Source: Rhizobium glycinendophyticum (GTDB lineage Bacteria > Pseudomonadota > Alphaproteobacteria > Rhizobiales > Rhizobiaceae). From it: a stretch of 64,000 nt of DNA. The stretch spans positions 558,001-622,000 of the forward strand of contig NZ_VFYP01000001.1 of NCBI RefSeq assembly GCF_006443685.1, in the 5' to 3' direction. How positions within the stretch are numbered: the first letter of the stretch is position 1; every line of letters begins with the position of its first letter. The translations under genes and the position numbers were made by a program. Positions 43,592 through 53,831 of this stretch are shown piece after piece. Below the pieces are notes generated by a model that made no database searches, had not been told where the DNA came from, and worked only from the letters and a program-made list of their open reading frames with translations.

Positions 43592-44898
43592 GCGACGAAA
43601 ATCATCACCACGGCAAGAACGAGATCATCATCGTCAAGCGTCACAAGGGTGACCATGACGGCGCCCATGGCGGTGCCTGGAAGATCGCTTATGCCGACTT
43701 CATGACCGCTATGATGGCCTTCTTCCTTGTGATGTGGCTAGTGAATGCTGCCAATGAGGAAACCAAGGCTTCCGTTGCCAGCTATTTCAATCCGATCCAG
43801 CTGTCGGACGAGAAGCCAACGGAAAAGGGCCTGAAGAAGCCCGTCGATCAGGCGGAAGGCGAAGAGAAGAAGGAACGCTCGAAGATTGAGGATGACGAGA
43901 CGCGTGTCGGCTCGGCTGCCGCAACCGGTGAAGATATGACCGCTTCGTCGGGCGAGAATTCCAACTATTCGGAGGCCGACTTCTTCGAGAATCCCTATTC
44001 GGTTCTGGCCGAAATCGCCCAGGAAGTTGGCCAGCAGGCAAATGTCAGCGCGAAGGGGGAGGGCGGTGCAGCCGACTCCGGGCCTTCGACCGGTGCCCAG
44101 GGTGGCGAAGCCTATCGCGACCCCTTCGATCCGGATTTCTGGACGCAGCAGGTTCAGACCGCAAACGGACCGGCCGGCAAGCCGACCGACGCTCAGACAC
44201 CATCAGATCAACAACAGCAGACGGCGCTGGAGAAGCCTCAGGACCAGACCCAGCCTTCAACCGAACCCGAACAGCAGATCGCGCTGGTCGTGCCCGGTCA
44301 GAAGCCCACTCCGGCTGAAATGCAGGCGGCTGACAAGCCGGATGACGGCAAGACCGAGAAGGCCGAAGACGGCAAGACGGATCAGGCCAAGCTTGGCAAG
44401 TCATCCGAAGATTCGCCTGAAGTGAAGGCGCAGATGGTTGCTGCCGAACAATTGAAGCAGGACATCGAGAAGGCTATCGGCGGAACGGCGGGCAAATTGG
44501 CAGAAGGGCTCATTGTCACGCCGGCCGAAGGCGGCCTGCTGGTCACGATCAGCGACCAGAGCGACGCTGCCATGTTCAATGTCGGGTCTGCCGTGCCGCA
44601 GAAGGAAATGGTCCTTGCGATGGAGCGGATCGGCAAGCTGCTGCAGGACAGACCTGGCCAGATCGTCATTCGGGGTCATACCGACGGTCGGCAGTTCAAG
44701 GGAACCGAAAACGACAATTGGCGTCTTTCCATGGCCCGTGCCCACAGCGCCTACTACATGCTGGTCCGTGGTGGACTGAAGGAGGATCGCGTCGAGCAGG
44801 TTTCCGGCTTCGCCGACCGTCGTCTCCAGGTGCCCTCGGATCCGCTGGCCGATGCCAACAGGCGCATCGAGATCCTGATCCAGGCGGAGCAGGGGTAA
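43588..44898 (+). CDS. motB: flagellar stator protein MotB
   Basis: Encodes 436 residues. The single membrane segment (about 34-55, [18 protein letters not shown]) carries the proton-binding Asp37. The peptidoglycan-binding OmpA-type domain is at the C-terminus ([37 protein letters not shown]). The linker between them is about 220 residues, rich in Gln, Pro, Glu and Lys, much longer than in E. coli MotB (308 residues total). In rhizobia this periplasmic region contacts MotC. It overlaps the preceding gene by four bases. Confidence 0.96.
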   Translation: MSDENHHHGKNEIIIVKRHKGDHDGAHGGAWKIAYADFMTAMMAFFLVMWLVNAANEETKASVASYFNPIQLSDEKPTEKGLKKPVDQAEGEEKKERSKIEDDETRVGSAAATGEDMTASSGENSNYSEADFFENPYSVLAEIAQEVGQQANVSAKGEGGAADSGPSTGAQGGEAYRDPFDPDFWTQQVQTANGPAGKPTDAQTPSDQQQQTALEKPQDQTQPSTEPEQQIALVVPGQKPTPAEMQAADKPDDGKTEKAEDGKTDQAKLGKSSEDSPEVKAQMVAAEQLKQDIEKAIGGTAGKLAEGLIVTPAEGGLLVTISDQSDAAMFNVGSAVPQKEMVLAMERIGKLLQDRPGQIVIRGHTDGRQFKGTENDNWRLSMARAHSAYYMLVRGGLKEDRVEQVSGFADRRLQVPSDPLADANRRIEILIQAEQG

Positions 44899-44901
44899 TT
44901 C

Positions 44902-46242
44902 ATGGCAATCCGGCGGTTCTCCCTCTCTCTGCTCGCTTGTGCTGCGGCCGTCCTTAGCGGCGGCCTGTCGGCTCGTGCGCAGAGTGTGGATGACACCATC
45001 GAGCCCTATCGAATGCTGCGCTCGCTGCAATTCGTTCAGGACACCGTCGTGCGCGGCGACCATTCTGCCGCCGAAATGCAGCGTTTCATGTTGGGCGCCA
45101 TCGACCAGCGGCTGAGGACCGCTGATCCTTCCGTGTTCGAAGATCCGCGCAACGTCGATGCAGCCTTGATCTATGCGATGAGCGGCGGCAATCCCGCTAC
45201 GCTGGAATTCCTGGTTGCCCGCGATGTCGACGGCAACTTCGACAACCGAATAGCCGATGCCCTGCGCAAATATCTGAGCGGCAAGGGCACGCTGATCGCA
45301 AAAACACTCGGTGAAATGGTCACCGAATACAAGAATGAGGATATTGCACCGTATCTGGCTCTGGTTGCCGGCAATGTGACCATCGCCAAGGATCCGGTCG
45401 GTTCGCTCAAATTCTATGACTGGGCTCGACTGACGGCGCCCGGAACGATCGTAGAGGAGGCGGCGCTGCGCCGCTCGCTCGCCGTTGCCGTCGATGCGAA
45501 AATCGTCGACAAGGCATCCGGCTACGCCAATCGTTATGCTCGCCGCTTTCTCTATTCTCCCTATGCCAGTCAGTTTGCTGATCTGTTCGTGCGTTTCGTC
45601 GTCGAGCATTATGACGTCCTGAAGCCGGAAGAGATCGAGGCGACTCTGGGCTATATGGATGCTGATCGCCGCCGCGAAGTCTATCTTCGCATTGCGCGCC
45701 AGGCAGCAATCGCCGGCCGCCGCGACCTGGCGGTGATGGCGGCAGATCAGGCGAAGGCGCTGTCGGGTACCGGCGCAGAAAACGATGCACTCGCCAAACT
45801 TTATGGCAGCCTAGCCGGGGTTCCGACCGAGAATGTAGACGACGCCATGGCAGTGCTGATGCAGATCCCTGAGGCCGCATTGTCGCCGAAAGATCGTGCG
45901 CTGCGTCAAGCGGCCGAAGCTGTCGCCAAGGAAGTGCTGCGCAAACCGCAAGCTGCGGTTCCGCCACCTGAAGGCACGCTTGCCGACCCTGGTGCCAGTT
46001 CTGGTCCTGATGCTGGTCTCGCTGCGGCCGAAACCGATCCGGAACTCCAGGATCCCCTGGCTGCACCGCCCCCGACCGCGGCAGATGTTGCGGGCACGGT
46101 GGATACACCGGCTGCGACGGTGCAACCCGCCGCTGCTGGCGCAGAGCCCCCCGATATCGACCCCGAACTGCGAACCTTTGTCGATGCCGGTCGCTCCAAA
46201 TTGGATGCGATCGATGATCTTCTCAAGAAAGAGGGCCCCTGA
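44902..46242 (+). CDS. motC: periplasmic motility protein MotC
   Basis: Encodes 446 residues. A signal peptide of about 26 residues ends at ARAQ. The mature part is mostly helical (SLQFVQDTVVRGDHSAAEMQ, DPRNVDAALIYAMSGGNPAT, and repeats up to about 330) and ends with an Ala/Pro-rich linker and a short helix (RSKLDAIDDLLKKEGP). MotC is found only in rhizobia and relatives; it binds the periplasmic part of MotB and is required for motor function, with MotE as chaperone. It lies three bases after motB. Confidence 0.92.
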   Translation: MAIRRFSLSLLACAAAVLSGGLSARAQSVDDTIEPYRMLRSLQFVQDTVVRGDHSAAEMQRFMLGAIDQRLRTADPSVFEDPRNVDAALIYAMSGGNPATLEFLVARDVDGNFDNRIADALRKYLSGKGTLIAKTLGEMVTEYKNEDIAPYLALVAGNVTIAKDPVGSLKFYDWARLTAPGTIVEEAALRRSLAVAVDAKIVDKASGYANRYARRFLYSPYASQFADLFVRFVVEHYDVLKPEEIEATLGYMDADRRREVYLRIARQAAIAGRRDLAVMAADQAKALSGTGAENDALAKLYGSLAGVPTENVDDAMAVLMQIPEAALSPKDRALRQAAEAVAKEVLRKPQAAVPPPEGTLADPGASSGPDAGLAAAETDPELQDPLAAPPPTAADVAGTVDTPAATVQPAAAGAEPPDIDPELRTFVDAGRSKLDAIDDLLKKEGP

Positions 46243-46243
46243 C

Positions 46244-47662
46244 ATGATGGATGCACTATCGGCACCCCCGGCACCCACACCCGGTCCGGTGTTGCAGCAA
46301 GGCGGCTCCGCTGCCAGCGCAGATCAGACCCAGGACGGCAGCTTTTCGAAGGTCCTGTCCGACTCGGGCAATCATCGGGAGAAGGATGCGAGCCTGCGCG
46401 AGGATGGTAGCGAAGCCGAATCGGCGGAGGAACAGGGCAACACACCGGTGACGCATGCAAAGCGCCCGGTGATCGATATTTCCTCGACACAGATTCCGAG
46501 CCAGGATGAACTCCCGGTCGAGCTCGCGAATATGTCGACCGACGATCTTGCTCAGCTTTTGGCCGCCGCGCGTTCAAAGGCGAACAGCGCGAAGCCCGGG
46601 GCCGAAACGACGACCAACACGACCGCCACCGCCGAGACCACGACGAAGTCGGAGCTGGCAAAGGCTCTGGGCGGATTTCGGGAAAAGAAGATGGTCACTG
46701 ACGAACAGCCGGCGACGGCTGCGGTTTCAGGTGATGAAACAGCGGCAGACGAAAACAAGGGTGCTGACCTAACAGATGTCTTGCGGCTGCTCGCGGGGAC
46801 GACTCCTGGAGAAGTGAAGCTTGAGGATGAGGCGGGAGACAGCAAGGAGACGCTGAAGCCCGTGGCCGATCACAAGACCCACGCGGCATTGTCTGACGCT
46901 CTGGCAGCGACCACCGGTACCGCGTCGGACCTATCTCAAGGAGCGGATGAACAGTCAGAGACTTCTGACCGCACGTTTCGTGTCGTGAGGGCAGACGGCA
47001 AGGGCGAGCCGATGATCTTGCAGAGCGATGCTACGGCTGGCGTGGAAGACTCGGGCGAGACCGCTACAGTCGACACAGTCACCGTCCTTGATGCGCGCAG
47101 GTTTATCGCACCGGCCTCGACCACGAATGGTGCTTCGATCACCGCCGCTATGCTCGGTGATAGCGAATGGGTGAGCGCTATGACGCCCGGATCGGAGCTC
47201 GCCAACGCAGCGACCCAGTCCAGCCAGGGCAAGGTCGTCAATACGCTGAAGCTCCAGATGAGCCCGATCGAACTCGGCAGCGTGACCGCGACACTGCGGC
47301 TGTCCGGTGAGGAGTTGAGTGTGCAACTGACCGTAGACAATCCTGCGGCACTACGCCAGCTCTCGAACGACTCCAGCGACATTCTGAAGTCGTTGCGTGC
47401 TCAGGGACTTACCGTTGATCATGTGCAGGTCAACATGCAGGTGGCGTCGACAGATCGCAGCGCCGATGCCGGACAGAATAATCTGGCGAGCCAGCAACAA
47501 GGGCAGCAGACGTTCCAATCCGGCGGGCAGGCGAGTGATGGTCGTGGCAGGGGCGAGAGTGCCAGCAACAATGCGAGGACAAGCGATGAGCGCGTGGTGC
47601 AGCCGACTGAACTTCTGTCTGGCGACACTCGCAGCGCTCGCCCTGATCAGCTTTACATCTGA
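46244..47662 (+). CDS. fliK: flagellar hook-length control protein FliK (MotD)
   Basis: Encodes 472 residues. Residues 1-330 are low-complexity, rich in Ala, Thr, Glu and Ser, as expected for the ruler part. The C-terminal Flg_hook domain is near 335-420 (KLQMSPIELGSVTATLRLSG, LSVQLTVDNPAALRQLSND). First described as MotD in S. meliloti and later recognised as FliK (from memory). The start is one of two adjacent ATGs right after motC; a longer frame inside motC is not used. Its end overlaps the transglycosylase gene by 77 bases. Confidence 0.88.
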   Translation: MMDALSAPPAPTPGPVLQQGGSAASADQTQDGSFSKVLSDSGNHREKDASLREDGSEAESAEEQGNTPVTHAKRPVIDISSTQIPSQDELPVELANMSTDDLAQLLAAARSKANSAKPGAETTTNTTATAETTTKSELAKALGGFREKKMVTDEQPATAAVSGDETAADENKGADLTDVLRLLAGTTPGEVKLEDEAGDSKETLKPVADHKTHAALSDALAATTGTASDLSQGADEQSETSDRTFRVVRADGKGEPMILQSDATAGVEDSGETATVDTVTVLDARRFIAPASTTNGASITAAMLGDSEWVSAMTPGSELANAATQSSQGKVVNTLKLQMSPIELGSVTATLRLSGEELSVQLTVDNPAALRQLSNDSSDILKSLRAQGLTVDHVQVNMQVASTDRSADAGQNNLASQQQGQQTFQSGGQASDGRGRGESASNNARTSDERVVQPTELLSGDTRSARPDQLYI

Positions 47663-48167
47663 GGCGGTGGCAAGCGTCGGCACCTGTGAACGGCAGATCA
47701 GTGCTGCGGCGGCAAAATACGGGATCCCTGAAGGTATCCTCTATTCCGTTGGTCTGACGGAAACGGGGCGCAAAGGGAGCCTGCAGCCATACGCGCTCAA
47801 CGTGGAGGGAAAGGCCTATTACTACGAGGGCCTTGACGAGGCGCTCGATGCCTTCCAAAAGGCGCGAGACGGCGGTGCCAAGCTCATCGACGTCGGTTGC
47901 ATGCAGATCAACCAATACTTCCACGGAGAGCATTTCACCTCCGTCCAGGCTATGTTTGACCCGCAGCGGAACGTGGAGTATGCAGCCAGCTTCCTGAGCA
48001 ATCTGCATCAGCGCCATGAAACCTGGACAATGGCCGTGGCCCGGTATCACGCCGGACCAAATAACGACCCCGCCCAGAAGCGCTACGTCTGCCGTGTGAT
48101 CGCCAATTTGGTGGCCACAGGCTATGGAAATTGGACTCCTCCCGCGCGACAATTTTGCGGTGAATAG
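47586..48167 (+). CDS. flagellar lytic transglycosylase (SltF-like)
   Basis: Encodes 193 residues from the ATG at 47586, with GAGGAC upstream. A signal peptide of about 29 residues (FCLATLAALALISFTSEAVA) sends it to the periplasm. The SLT-type fold is clear: GIPEGILYSVGLTETGRKG with the catalytic Glu in TETG, then DVGCMQINQYFHG and AVARYHAGPNN. It should cut peptidoglycan to let the rod pass. The rod-binding FlgJ-like partner at 58004 lacks a hydrolase domain, so the two activities are on separate proteins, as in Rhodobacter. The overlap with fliK suggests coupled translation. Confidence 0.88.
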   Translation: MSAWCSRLNFCLATLAALALISFTSEAVASVGTCERQISAAAAKYGIPEGILYSVGLTETGRKGSLQPYALNVEGKAYYYEGLDEALDAFQKARDGGAKLIDVGCMQINQYFHGEHFTSVQAMFDPQRNVEYAASFLSNLHQRHETWTMAVARYHAGPNNDPAQKRYVCRVIANLVATGYGNWTPPARQFCGE

Positions 48168-48249
48168 CAACCAAAAATTGATTGACAGGCGCACCAGTGG
48201 CGATTTGCAGATTGTGGCAAGACTGCGTCGAAATTGGCTGTTGCAAGAG

Positions 48250-48268
48250 CTTGCGCGAAGCTTGCGTT
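48250..48268 (-). promoter_or_regulatory. double TTCRCGCAAG-like site upstream of rem
   Basis: On the minus strand AACGCAAG (48268-48261) and TTCGCGCAAG (48259-48250) lie in tandem, pointing away from rem, 180-198 bases before its start. The surrounding gap of 280 bases is AT-rich from 48265 to 48400 and holds no gene. It could be the site for VisNR activation or Rem autoregulation. Confidence 0.45.
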
Positions 48269-48447
48269 AACTTTTCCACTAAAAAATAGTGTGGGTATCT
48301 GTCTTGGCCTACTAGATATAGGTCAAATCGGCACCAAATCCTTAATCAATTATTAATATCTGTCATTAAGTTTACCTAGTTGTCCCTGAATCGCACGATT
48401 CGTACCCATTGCGTATCGAAACACCACACTGATTCGGAGGCGGCTGA

Positions 48448-49119
48448 ATGATCGTCGTGGTTGATGAGCGCGAGCTCGTGAAAGACGGATACACATCTCT
48501 ATTTGGGCGCGAGGGGATTCCTTCGACGGGATTCGACCCAAGAGAGTTCGGGGAATGGGTCAATACGGCGGCCGATTCCGACATTGCAGCAGTCGAGGCG
48601 TTCCTCATCGGGCAGGGCGAAGCGATGCTGGAACTGCCGCGGGCAATCCGCGACAGGACCCAGGCGCCGGTGATCGCGGTCAGCGATCAACCCTCGCTCG
48701 AGGCGACCCTCGCGCTCTTCGACTGCGGCGTCGATGACGTTGTGCGCAAGCCGGTTCATCCCCGGGAAATCCTGGCACGGGCTGCGGCCATCCGCCGTCG
48801 CTTGCGGGCGATTACGAACTTTACGGAGATCGGCCCGATCAAGGTTTTCTCTGACGGACGTGATCCCGAAATCGCCGGCGACGTCTTCCCGCTGCCGCGC
48901 CGCGAGCGCCGCATCCTGGAATACCTAGTCGCAAACCGTGGGCGTCGTGTTTCCAAGACCCAGATTTTCAACGCGATCTACGGCATCTTCGACGAAGAGG
49001 TCGAAGAGAACGTCGTCGAAAGCCATATCTCGAAGCTTCGCAAGAAGCTTCGCAAGAAGCTCGGTTTCGATCCGGTCGATTCCAAGCGCTTCCTCGGCTA
49101 CTGCATCGATTGGAGCTGA
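48448..49119 (+). CDS. rem: OmpR-type motility regulator Rem (FtcR)
   Basis: Encodes 223 residues: an N-terminal receiver-like domain (about 1-115) and a C-terminal winged helix (about 125-222, [22 protein letters not shown], then [15 protein letters not shown]). The receiver keeps an acidic residue at VVVDERE and the lysine in VRKPVHP, but the strand where the phosphoacceptor Asp should be reads [11 protein letters not shown], with no Asp. Rem/FtcR is known as an orphan regulator of exponential-phase motility under VisNR control. The gene stands alone between the fliK operon and flgE. Confidence 0.93.
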   Translation: MIVVVDERELVKDGYTSLFGREGIPSTGFDPREFGEWVNTAADSDIAAVEAFLIGQGEAMLELPRAIRDRTQAPVIAVSDQPSLEATLALFDCGVDDVVRKPVHPREILARAAAIRRRLRAITNFTEIGPIKVFSDGRDPEIAGDVFPLPRRERRILEYLVANRGRRVSKTQIFNAIYGIFDEEVEENVVESHISKLRKKLRKKLGFDPVDSKRFLGYCIDWS

Positions 49120-49192
49120 TCCGGCGCCCAAGCCGGGTCCCACTGCGGCGGCTCTTGAACGATTTCCATCGAGAGCCGCAAAGCCAGACAGC

Positions 49193-49202
49193 TTCACGCA
49201 AG
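49193..49202 (+). promoter_or_regulatory. TTCRCGCAAG motif upstream of flgE
   Basis: TTCACGCAAG, a perfect match, 46 bases before flgE and just after rem, the likely activator gene. Confidence 0.55.
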
Positions 49203-49248
49203 GCCCACCTCATACGCTTCCAATTGACTACAGAATGGGGATTTTAAT

Positions 49249-50454
49249 ATGAGCCTTTACGGAACCATGCGGACGGGCGTTTCCGGCATGAGTGCACAGG
49301 CAAATCGCTTGAGCACTGTCGCCGACAACATCGCCAATTCCAGCACTGTCGGCTACAAAAAGTCGTCGACGCAGTTTTCATCAATGATTTTGCCGAGCAC
49401 CAATGGCGCTTACAACTCGGGCGGCGTCGAAACGGATGTTCGTTACTCGATCTCGACCCAGGGTACCTTCAGCTACACCACGTCAGAGACCGATCTCGCG
49501 ATTAATGGCGATGGTTTCTTCATCGTCACCGGCGACGATGGCGTGAACTATCTGACCCGCGCAGGCTCCTTCGTACTGCAGGACGACGGGACACTGAAGA
49601 ATGCTGCCGGCTACACGCTGCAGGGTTACGAATACGATTCCACGGCCGATCCGACCATCGTCGTCAACGGCTTTGATGGTCTTCAGGATGTCGATCTCTC
49701 TGGCTCGGGTATCTCGGCTGTCGCATCGACGACTGGCACGCTGAACGTGAACCTGCCGAATGGCGAGGATGTCGGGTTCGAACAGACCACATCGTTGAAG
49801 GTCTTCGATAGCCAAGGTTCGAGCCGCCTGATCGAGTTCACCTACACGAAAGTCGCCGACAACGAGTGGTCGGTCACAGCCACGGGTCCTGGCACGCCGA
49901 CAACAGTGCTTGCGACGACGACGCTTGAATTCGACGCCGACGGCCAGCTCATTACCCCGGCGAGCGGTGAAGTCACTCTGGATGGCTTTACCATAGACGG
50001 CGCCGAAGTGCCGGACATCGCGCTCACGATCGGCGACACCACCCAACTCGCTTCGGACTTCTCGGTCGAGGAAGGCGAGGTCAACGGCAACGCTGCGTCT
50101 AAGGTCAAGGGCTACGAAATCGACGAAACGGGCGTTGTTTCGATCGCTTACGAAAACGGCGATCTGGTTCCGAAGTTCCGCGTTGCGCTGGCCAGCGTAC
50201 AGAGCCCAGACAACCTGAACCCGGTTGCCGGGAACCTTTACACCCAGTCGAACGACTCCGGTGTCATCGTCATGGGGTACGCCGGTTCCAGTGGTTTCGG
50301 TTCGATCCTTTCCGGCGCCCTTGAAGACTCCAACGTGGATGTCGCAGAGGAACTGACTGCCATGATCGAATCTCAGCGGAATTACACCGCAAACTCCAAG
50401 GTCTTCCAGACGGGTTCCGAATTGATGGAAACCCTGGTCAACCTGAAGAGATAA
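49249..50454 (+). CDS. flgE: flagellar hook protein FlgE
   Basis: Encodes 401 residues. N-terminus MSLYGTMRTGVSGMSAQ with STVADNIANSSTVGYKKS, and C-terminus NVDVAEELTAMIESQRNYTA ending LMETLVNLKR, the axial helices of hook proteins. The centre has the usual beta-rich hook domains. It heads the operon flgE-flgK-flgL-flaF-flbT-flgD-fliQ. Confidence 0.96.
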   Translation: MSLYGTMRTGVSGMSAQANRLSTVADNIANSSTVGYKKSSTQFSSMILPSTNGAYNSGGVETDVRYSISTQGTFSYTTSETDLAINGDGFFIVTGDDGVNYLTRAGSFVLQDDGTLKNAAGYTLQGYEYDSTADPTIVVNGFDGLQDVDLSGSGISAVASTTGTLNVNLPNGEDVGFEQTTSLKVFDSQGSSRLIEFTYTKVADNEWSVTATGPGTPTTVLATTTLEFDADGQLITPASGEVTLDGFTIDGAEVPDIALTIGDTTQLASDFSVEEGEVNGNAASKVKGYEIDETGVVSIAYENGDLVPKFRVALASVQSPDNLNPVAGNLYTQSNDSGVIVMGYAGSSGFGSILSGALEDSNVDVAEELTAMIESQRNYTANSKVFQTGSELMETLVNLKR

Positions 50455-50475
50455 TCGAAAGAGTAGGTTAGTCGT

Positions 50476-51930
50476 ATGTCGCTTGCATCGTCGCTCAACA
50501 CGGCCAATTCGATCTTCCGGAACACGTCTCAGCAGACATCGGTGTTGTCCACCAACATCGCCAATGATGGGAATGAGAACTATGTTCGTCGGCAGTCGGT
50601 GGTCGTGCAGACGGTGTATGGTGCATCGACAACCCAAAACGAGCGGTCGCAGCACATGGCGCTGCTGCGGCAACTCTCGTCCTCGACATCGCAGGAGAGC
50701 GCCCAGTCCACTCTGCTTGAGGGGCTGACATCGCTCTCGGATGCGCTCGGCGGCAATGACTACGAACTGTCGACGTCAAGCTACCTCGCCAATCTCCAGA
50801 GCAGCCTGCAGTCTTTCGCAGCGGCGCCTGGCGAATATGCCCTTGCATCGACCGTTGTCACCGACGCCATCGACGTCGCCAATTCGTTGAACAACGCAAC
50901 TGCGGCCGTCCAGAACGTTCGTCAGGATGCCGATGCGCAGATCTTCCAGCAGGTAGACTCGCTCAATAAGCTTCTGGAAGAGTTCAAGACGGTCAACGAC
51001 ACGGTCGTGCGCATGACCGCGACGGGCGATGACGCCAGCAACTACCTCGATCGTCGTGATACACTTCTCAAGGACATCTCCAGCATCGTCGGCGTCAGCG
51101 TCAACATGCGCGATAACAGCGACATGGTGCTCTACACGTCCGATGGGACGACCCTGTTCGAAACGGATCCGCGTGAGGTCACGTTCGACCGGACTTACAC
51201 TTACGATGCCACGGTCACCGGCAATCCGATCTACATCGACGGAACCCCCGTTCGTGCAGGCGTCGGCGGAAACACGGATGGTGAAGGATCGCTGGCAGCA
51301 CTGGTCCAGCTGCGCGACGAGGTCGCTCCCACCTTCCAGACACAGCTGGATGAAGTGGCGCGCGGTCTGATTGAAGCGTTCGCCGAAACCGACGCTGGCG
51401 GGACGAACGAACTGCCCGGCCTGTTTACCTGGCCGACGGGCACGGTGCCGACGACGGGCACCGTCCAGCCAGGACTTGCAGCCCTCATCAAGGTCAATGA
51501 TGCCGTACGCTCCGATGCTGGCGGTGACCCGATGCTGGTACGCGACGGTGGCATCAATGGCGCCGGCTATGTCAAGAACACTGACAACGCCTCAGGTTAT
51601 ACTGACCTCATCAACGCTTATGTCGACGCGCTCTCCGCCGAACGGTCCTTCTCCGCCGATGCGGATCTGAAGACCACGGCCAGTGTCTTGTCCTTCGCCA
51701 GCAACTCGATCGGCTGGCTTGAAGAACTGCGCTCCAATGCCACCACGGCAGATGAAAACAAGACGGCGCTCTATGAGCGAACCTTCCAGACATACTCCTC
51801 GAAGACGGCTGTCAGCCTGGACGAGGAACTATCGCTGCTGCTCGATGTAGAGCAGTCTTACAAGGCCGCAGCCAAGCTCGTGAGCACAGTTGACGAGATG
51901 CTGAAGGCTGTTCTCGAAATGGCGGGGTAA
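50476..51930 (+). CDS. flgK: hook-filament junction protein FlgK (HAP1)
   Basis: Encodes 484 residues. N-terminal motif TANSIFRNTSQQTSVLSTNI with ANDGNENYVRRQ, a coiled-coil region near 130-170, and the C-terminal end VSLDEELSLLLDVEQSYKAA followed by DEMLKAVLEMAG. It is 21 bases after flgE. It joins hook and filament with FlgL. Confidence 0.95.
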   Translation: MSLASSLNTANSIFRNTSQQTSVLSTNIANDGNENYVRRQSVVVQTVYGASTTQNERSQHMALLRQLSSSTSQESAQSTLLEGLTSLSDALGGNDYELSTSSYLANLQSSLQSFAAAPGEYALASTVVTDAIDVANSLNNATAAVQNVRQDADAQIFQQVDSLNKLLEEFKTVNDTVVRMTATGDDASNYLDRRDTLLKDISSIVGVSVNMRDNSDMVLYTSDGTTLFETDPREVTFDRTYTYDATVTGNPIYIDGTPVRAGVGGNTDGEGSLAALVQLRDEVAPTFQTQLDEVARGLIEAFAETDAGGTNELPGLFTWPTGTVPTTGTVQPGLAALIKVNDAVRSDAGGDPMLVRDGGINGAGYVKNTDNASGYTDLINAYVDALSAERSFSADADLKTTASVLSFASNSIGWLEELRSNATTADENKTALYERTFQTYSSKTAVSLDEELSLLLDVEQSYKAAAKLVSTVDEMLKAVLEMAG

Positions 51931-51936
51931 CCCCAA

Positions 51937-53001
51937 ATGTCGACGTCCAGCGTATCCAATCTCTCTACCCAGACTTCAATGCGTCTGACCATTCGGCAGG
52001 CCCAGAATGAATTGCTCAAGGCGCAGCAGGAAGTCAGTACGGGCTCTTATGCCGATGTCGGGGCCGAACTCGGCAGCAAGACATCGACCGTCGTTGATCT
52101 CAACCGCGAAAGTCTGCGGCTGAACTCGATGATCAGCAACAATTCGATCGCCACCCAGCGGTTGTCGGCTTCGCAGGAGGCTCTCAATCAGATTGCGACT
52201 GCGGCCGAGGACATGAATACCGCGCTGATCACCATTTCGGGGGCGTCCAACAGCGACACGATCAATACCACCGTGATGACGGTCAAAAATTCGCTGTCGA
52301 CGATGGTCAGCATGGCGAACCAGTCGGCAAACGGCGAATTCCTCTTCGCCGGGATCAACACCGACGTCCAGCCGCTGGCGGAGTATACAGACACCTCGGA
52401 TGCCAAAGCCGCATTCGATGCAGCTTTCACCGGATATTTCGGTTTCGCGCCGACGGATACTGCAAGCACCGCGACGATCGTTGCCAAGGGCACGGCGCCA
52501 AGCATGGAAGATTTCATCACCTCGACGCTTGAGCCCATGTATTCCGGCACCGACTGGAACACCGATTGGTCAGGTGCCACCGATGCCGTGATGACGAGCC
52601 GGATCACGCAGTCCGAAACGGTCAACACCTCTGCCTCGGCGAATGAAGACGGCTTCCGCTACTTCGCACTGGCGTCGGTGATCACGCAGGAACTGCTGCA
52701 GATTGGCGCACCGGCGGATGCCGTGTCCACTGCCGTCGATGCGGCGATCGGCTATACCGGCAAAGCCATCACCGGCATCAACTCCACCCGATCGGAACTC
52801 GGCCTGTCCCAGAACCGCATCGAGAAGGCGGACACCTCGCTGCAGATCCAGGTCGACATTATCGAGACCAGTCTCGCGAGCAAAACGGAAGTCGATGCAT
52901 ACGAAGCTTCGACGCGCGTTAACTCTTTGCTGTCCATGGTGGAGACATCTTACACACTGACCTCGAAGATCCAGGCGCTGAGCCTTGTCAACTACCTTTG
53001 A
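51937..53001 (+). CDS. flgL: hook-filament junction protein FlgL (HAP3)
   Basis: Encodes 354 residues. It has the flagellin-like N-terminal helix (TSMRLTIRQAQNELLKAQQE, VSTGSYADVG) and C-terminal helix (RVNSLLSMVETSYTLTSKIQ, ALSLVNYL). It sits six bases after flgK and forms the second junction layer under the filament. Confidence 0.95.
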   Translation: MSTSSVSNLSTQTSMRLTIRQAQNELLKAQQEVSTGSYADVGAELGSKTSTVVDLNRESLRLNSMISNNSIATQRLSASQEALNQIATAAEDMNTALITISGASNSDTINTTVMTVKNSLSTMVSMANQSANGEFLFAGINTDVQPLAEYTDTSDAKAAFDAAFTGYFGFAPTDTASTATIVAKGTAPSMEDFITSTLEPMYSGTDWNTDWSGATDAVMTSRITQSETVNTSASANEDGFRYFALASVITQELLQIGAPADAVSTAVDAAIGYTGKAITGINSTRSELGLSQNRIEKADTSLQIQVDIIETSLASKTEVDAYEASTRVNSLLSMVETSYTLTSKIQALSLVNYL

Positions 53002-53037
53002 TGAGCAAAGGGTGAAATGAAACTGAAGGGCAACTGA

Positions 53038-53385
53038 ATGTACCAGTTCTCATACGCCGAAATCATGGAAGATGGCGTTGCCGACGCGAAAGAGCGCGAA
53101 CGCCAAGCCCTTGATCGTTGTATCCAGCTTCTGAGCGCCGCCCGCGATAAGAGCGGTTACGGCCGCGAGGCGATCGAAGCACTCTACTACACCCGCCGCG
53201 TTTGGGTCCGCTTGGTTGAGGATCTGCAGAACCCAGAGAATCAACTGGCCGATGACCTTCGCGCCAATCTGATTTCCATAGCCATTTGGATCTTGAAAGA
53301 GTGCGACCGGATTCGGAAGCGCCAGTCCATGAATTTCCAGGGCATCATCGACGTGACAACCATCATCAGGGATGGACTTAAATGA
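53038..53385 (+). CDS. flaF: flagellin biosynthesis regulator FlaF
   Basis: Encodes 115 residues, cytoplasmic. The family pattern is clear: [20 protein letters not shown], then [20 protein letters not shown] and [18 protein letters not shown]. FlaF is a small alphaproteobacterial protein needed for flagellin translation or secretion and works opposite FlbT (family knowledge from Caulobacter and Brucella). It overlaps flbT by four bases. Confidence 0.94.
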   Translation: MYQFSYAEIMEDGVADAKERERQALDRCIQLLSAARDKSGYGREAIEALYYTRRVWVRLVEDLQNPENQLADDLRANLISIAIWILKECDRIRKRQSMNFQGIIDVTTIIRDGLK

Positions 53386-53831
53386 AGAGCACTTTGCGCA
53401 TCTCGCTCAAGTCGGGCGAACGTATTTTTATCAACGGAGCGGTTTTGCGCGTCGACCGGAAGGTTGCTCTCGAGTTCCTCAACGATGTGACCTTCCTTTT
53501 GGAAAATCACGTCCTTCAGCCTGAGCAGGCCACGACGCCGCTGCGCCAATTGTATTTCATTGCGCAGATGATGCTGATCAATCCCGAGGGTAAGGACCAG
53601 TCGCTGGCCATGTTCCGCAAGTCGGTGATCATGCTGCTGACCTGCTTCGAAAACGAAGAAATCCTCGCCGAGCTGAAGCGTATCGATGGCATGGTCTCGT
53701 CGGGCCGCGCCTTTGACGCCCTGAAGGCAATCCGTTCGCTCTACCCGATCGAGGACACGATCCTCAACAATCAGGAAATGGCGCCGGCCACGATCGAACA
53801 GATTCGTAAGGAGATCGCACCATGGCGGTAG
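53382..53831 (+). CDS. flbT: flagellin mRNA regulator FlbT
   Basis: Encodes 149 residues, beginning [20 protein letters not shown] with [19 protein letters not shown]. In Caulobacter FlbT binds the 5' untranslated region of flagellin mRNA and represses it until the hook is complete; in some relatives it is an activator. The leaders of flaA, flaB and flaD here can mask their own ribosome sites, a plausible target. It overlaps flaF by four bases and flgD by ten. Confidence 0.94.
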   Translation: MKSTLRISLKSGERIFINGAVLRVDRKVALEFLNDVTFLLENHVLQPEQATTPLRQLYFIAQMMLINPEGKDQSLAMFRKSVIMLLTCFENEEILAELKRIDGMVSSGRAFDALKAIRSLYPIEDTILNNQEMAPATIEQIRKEIAPWR

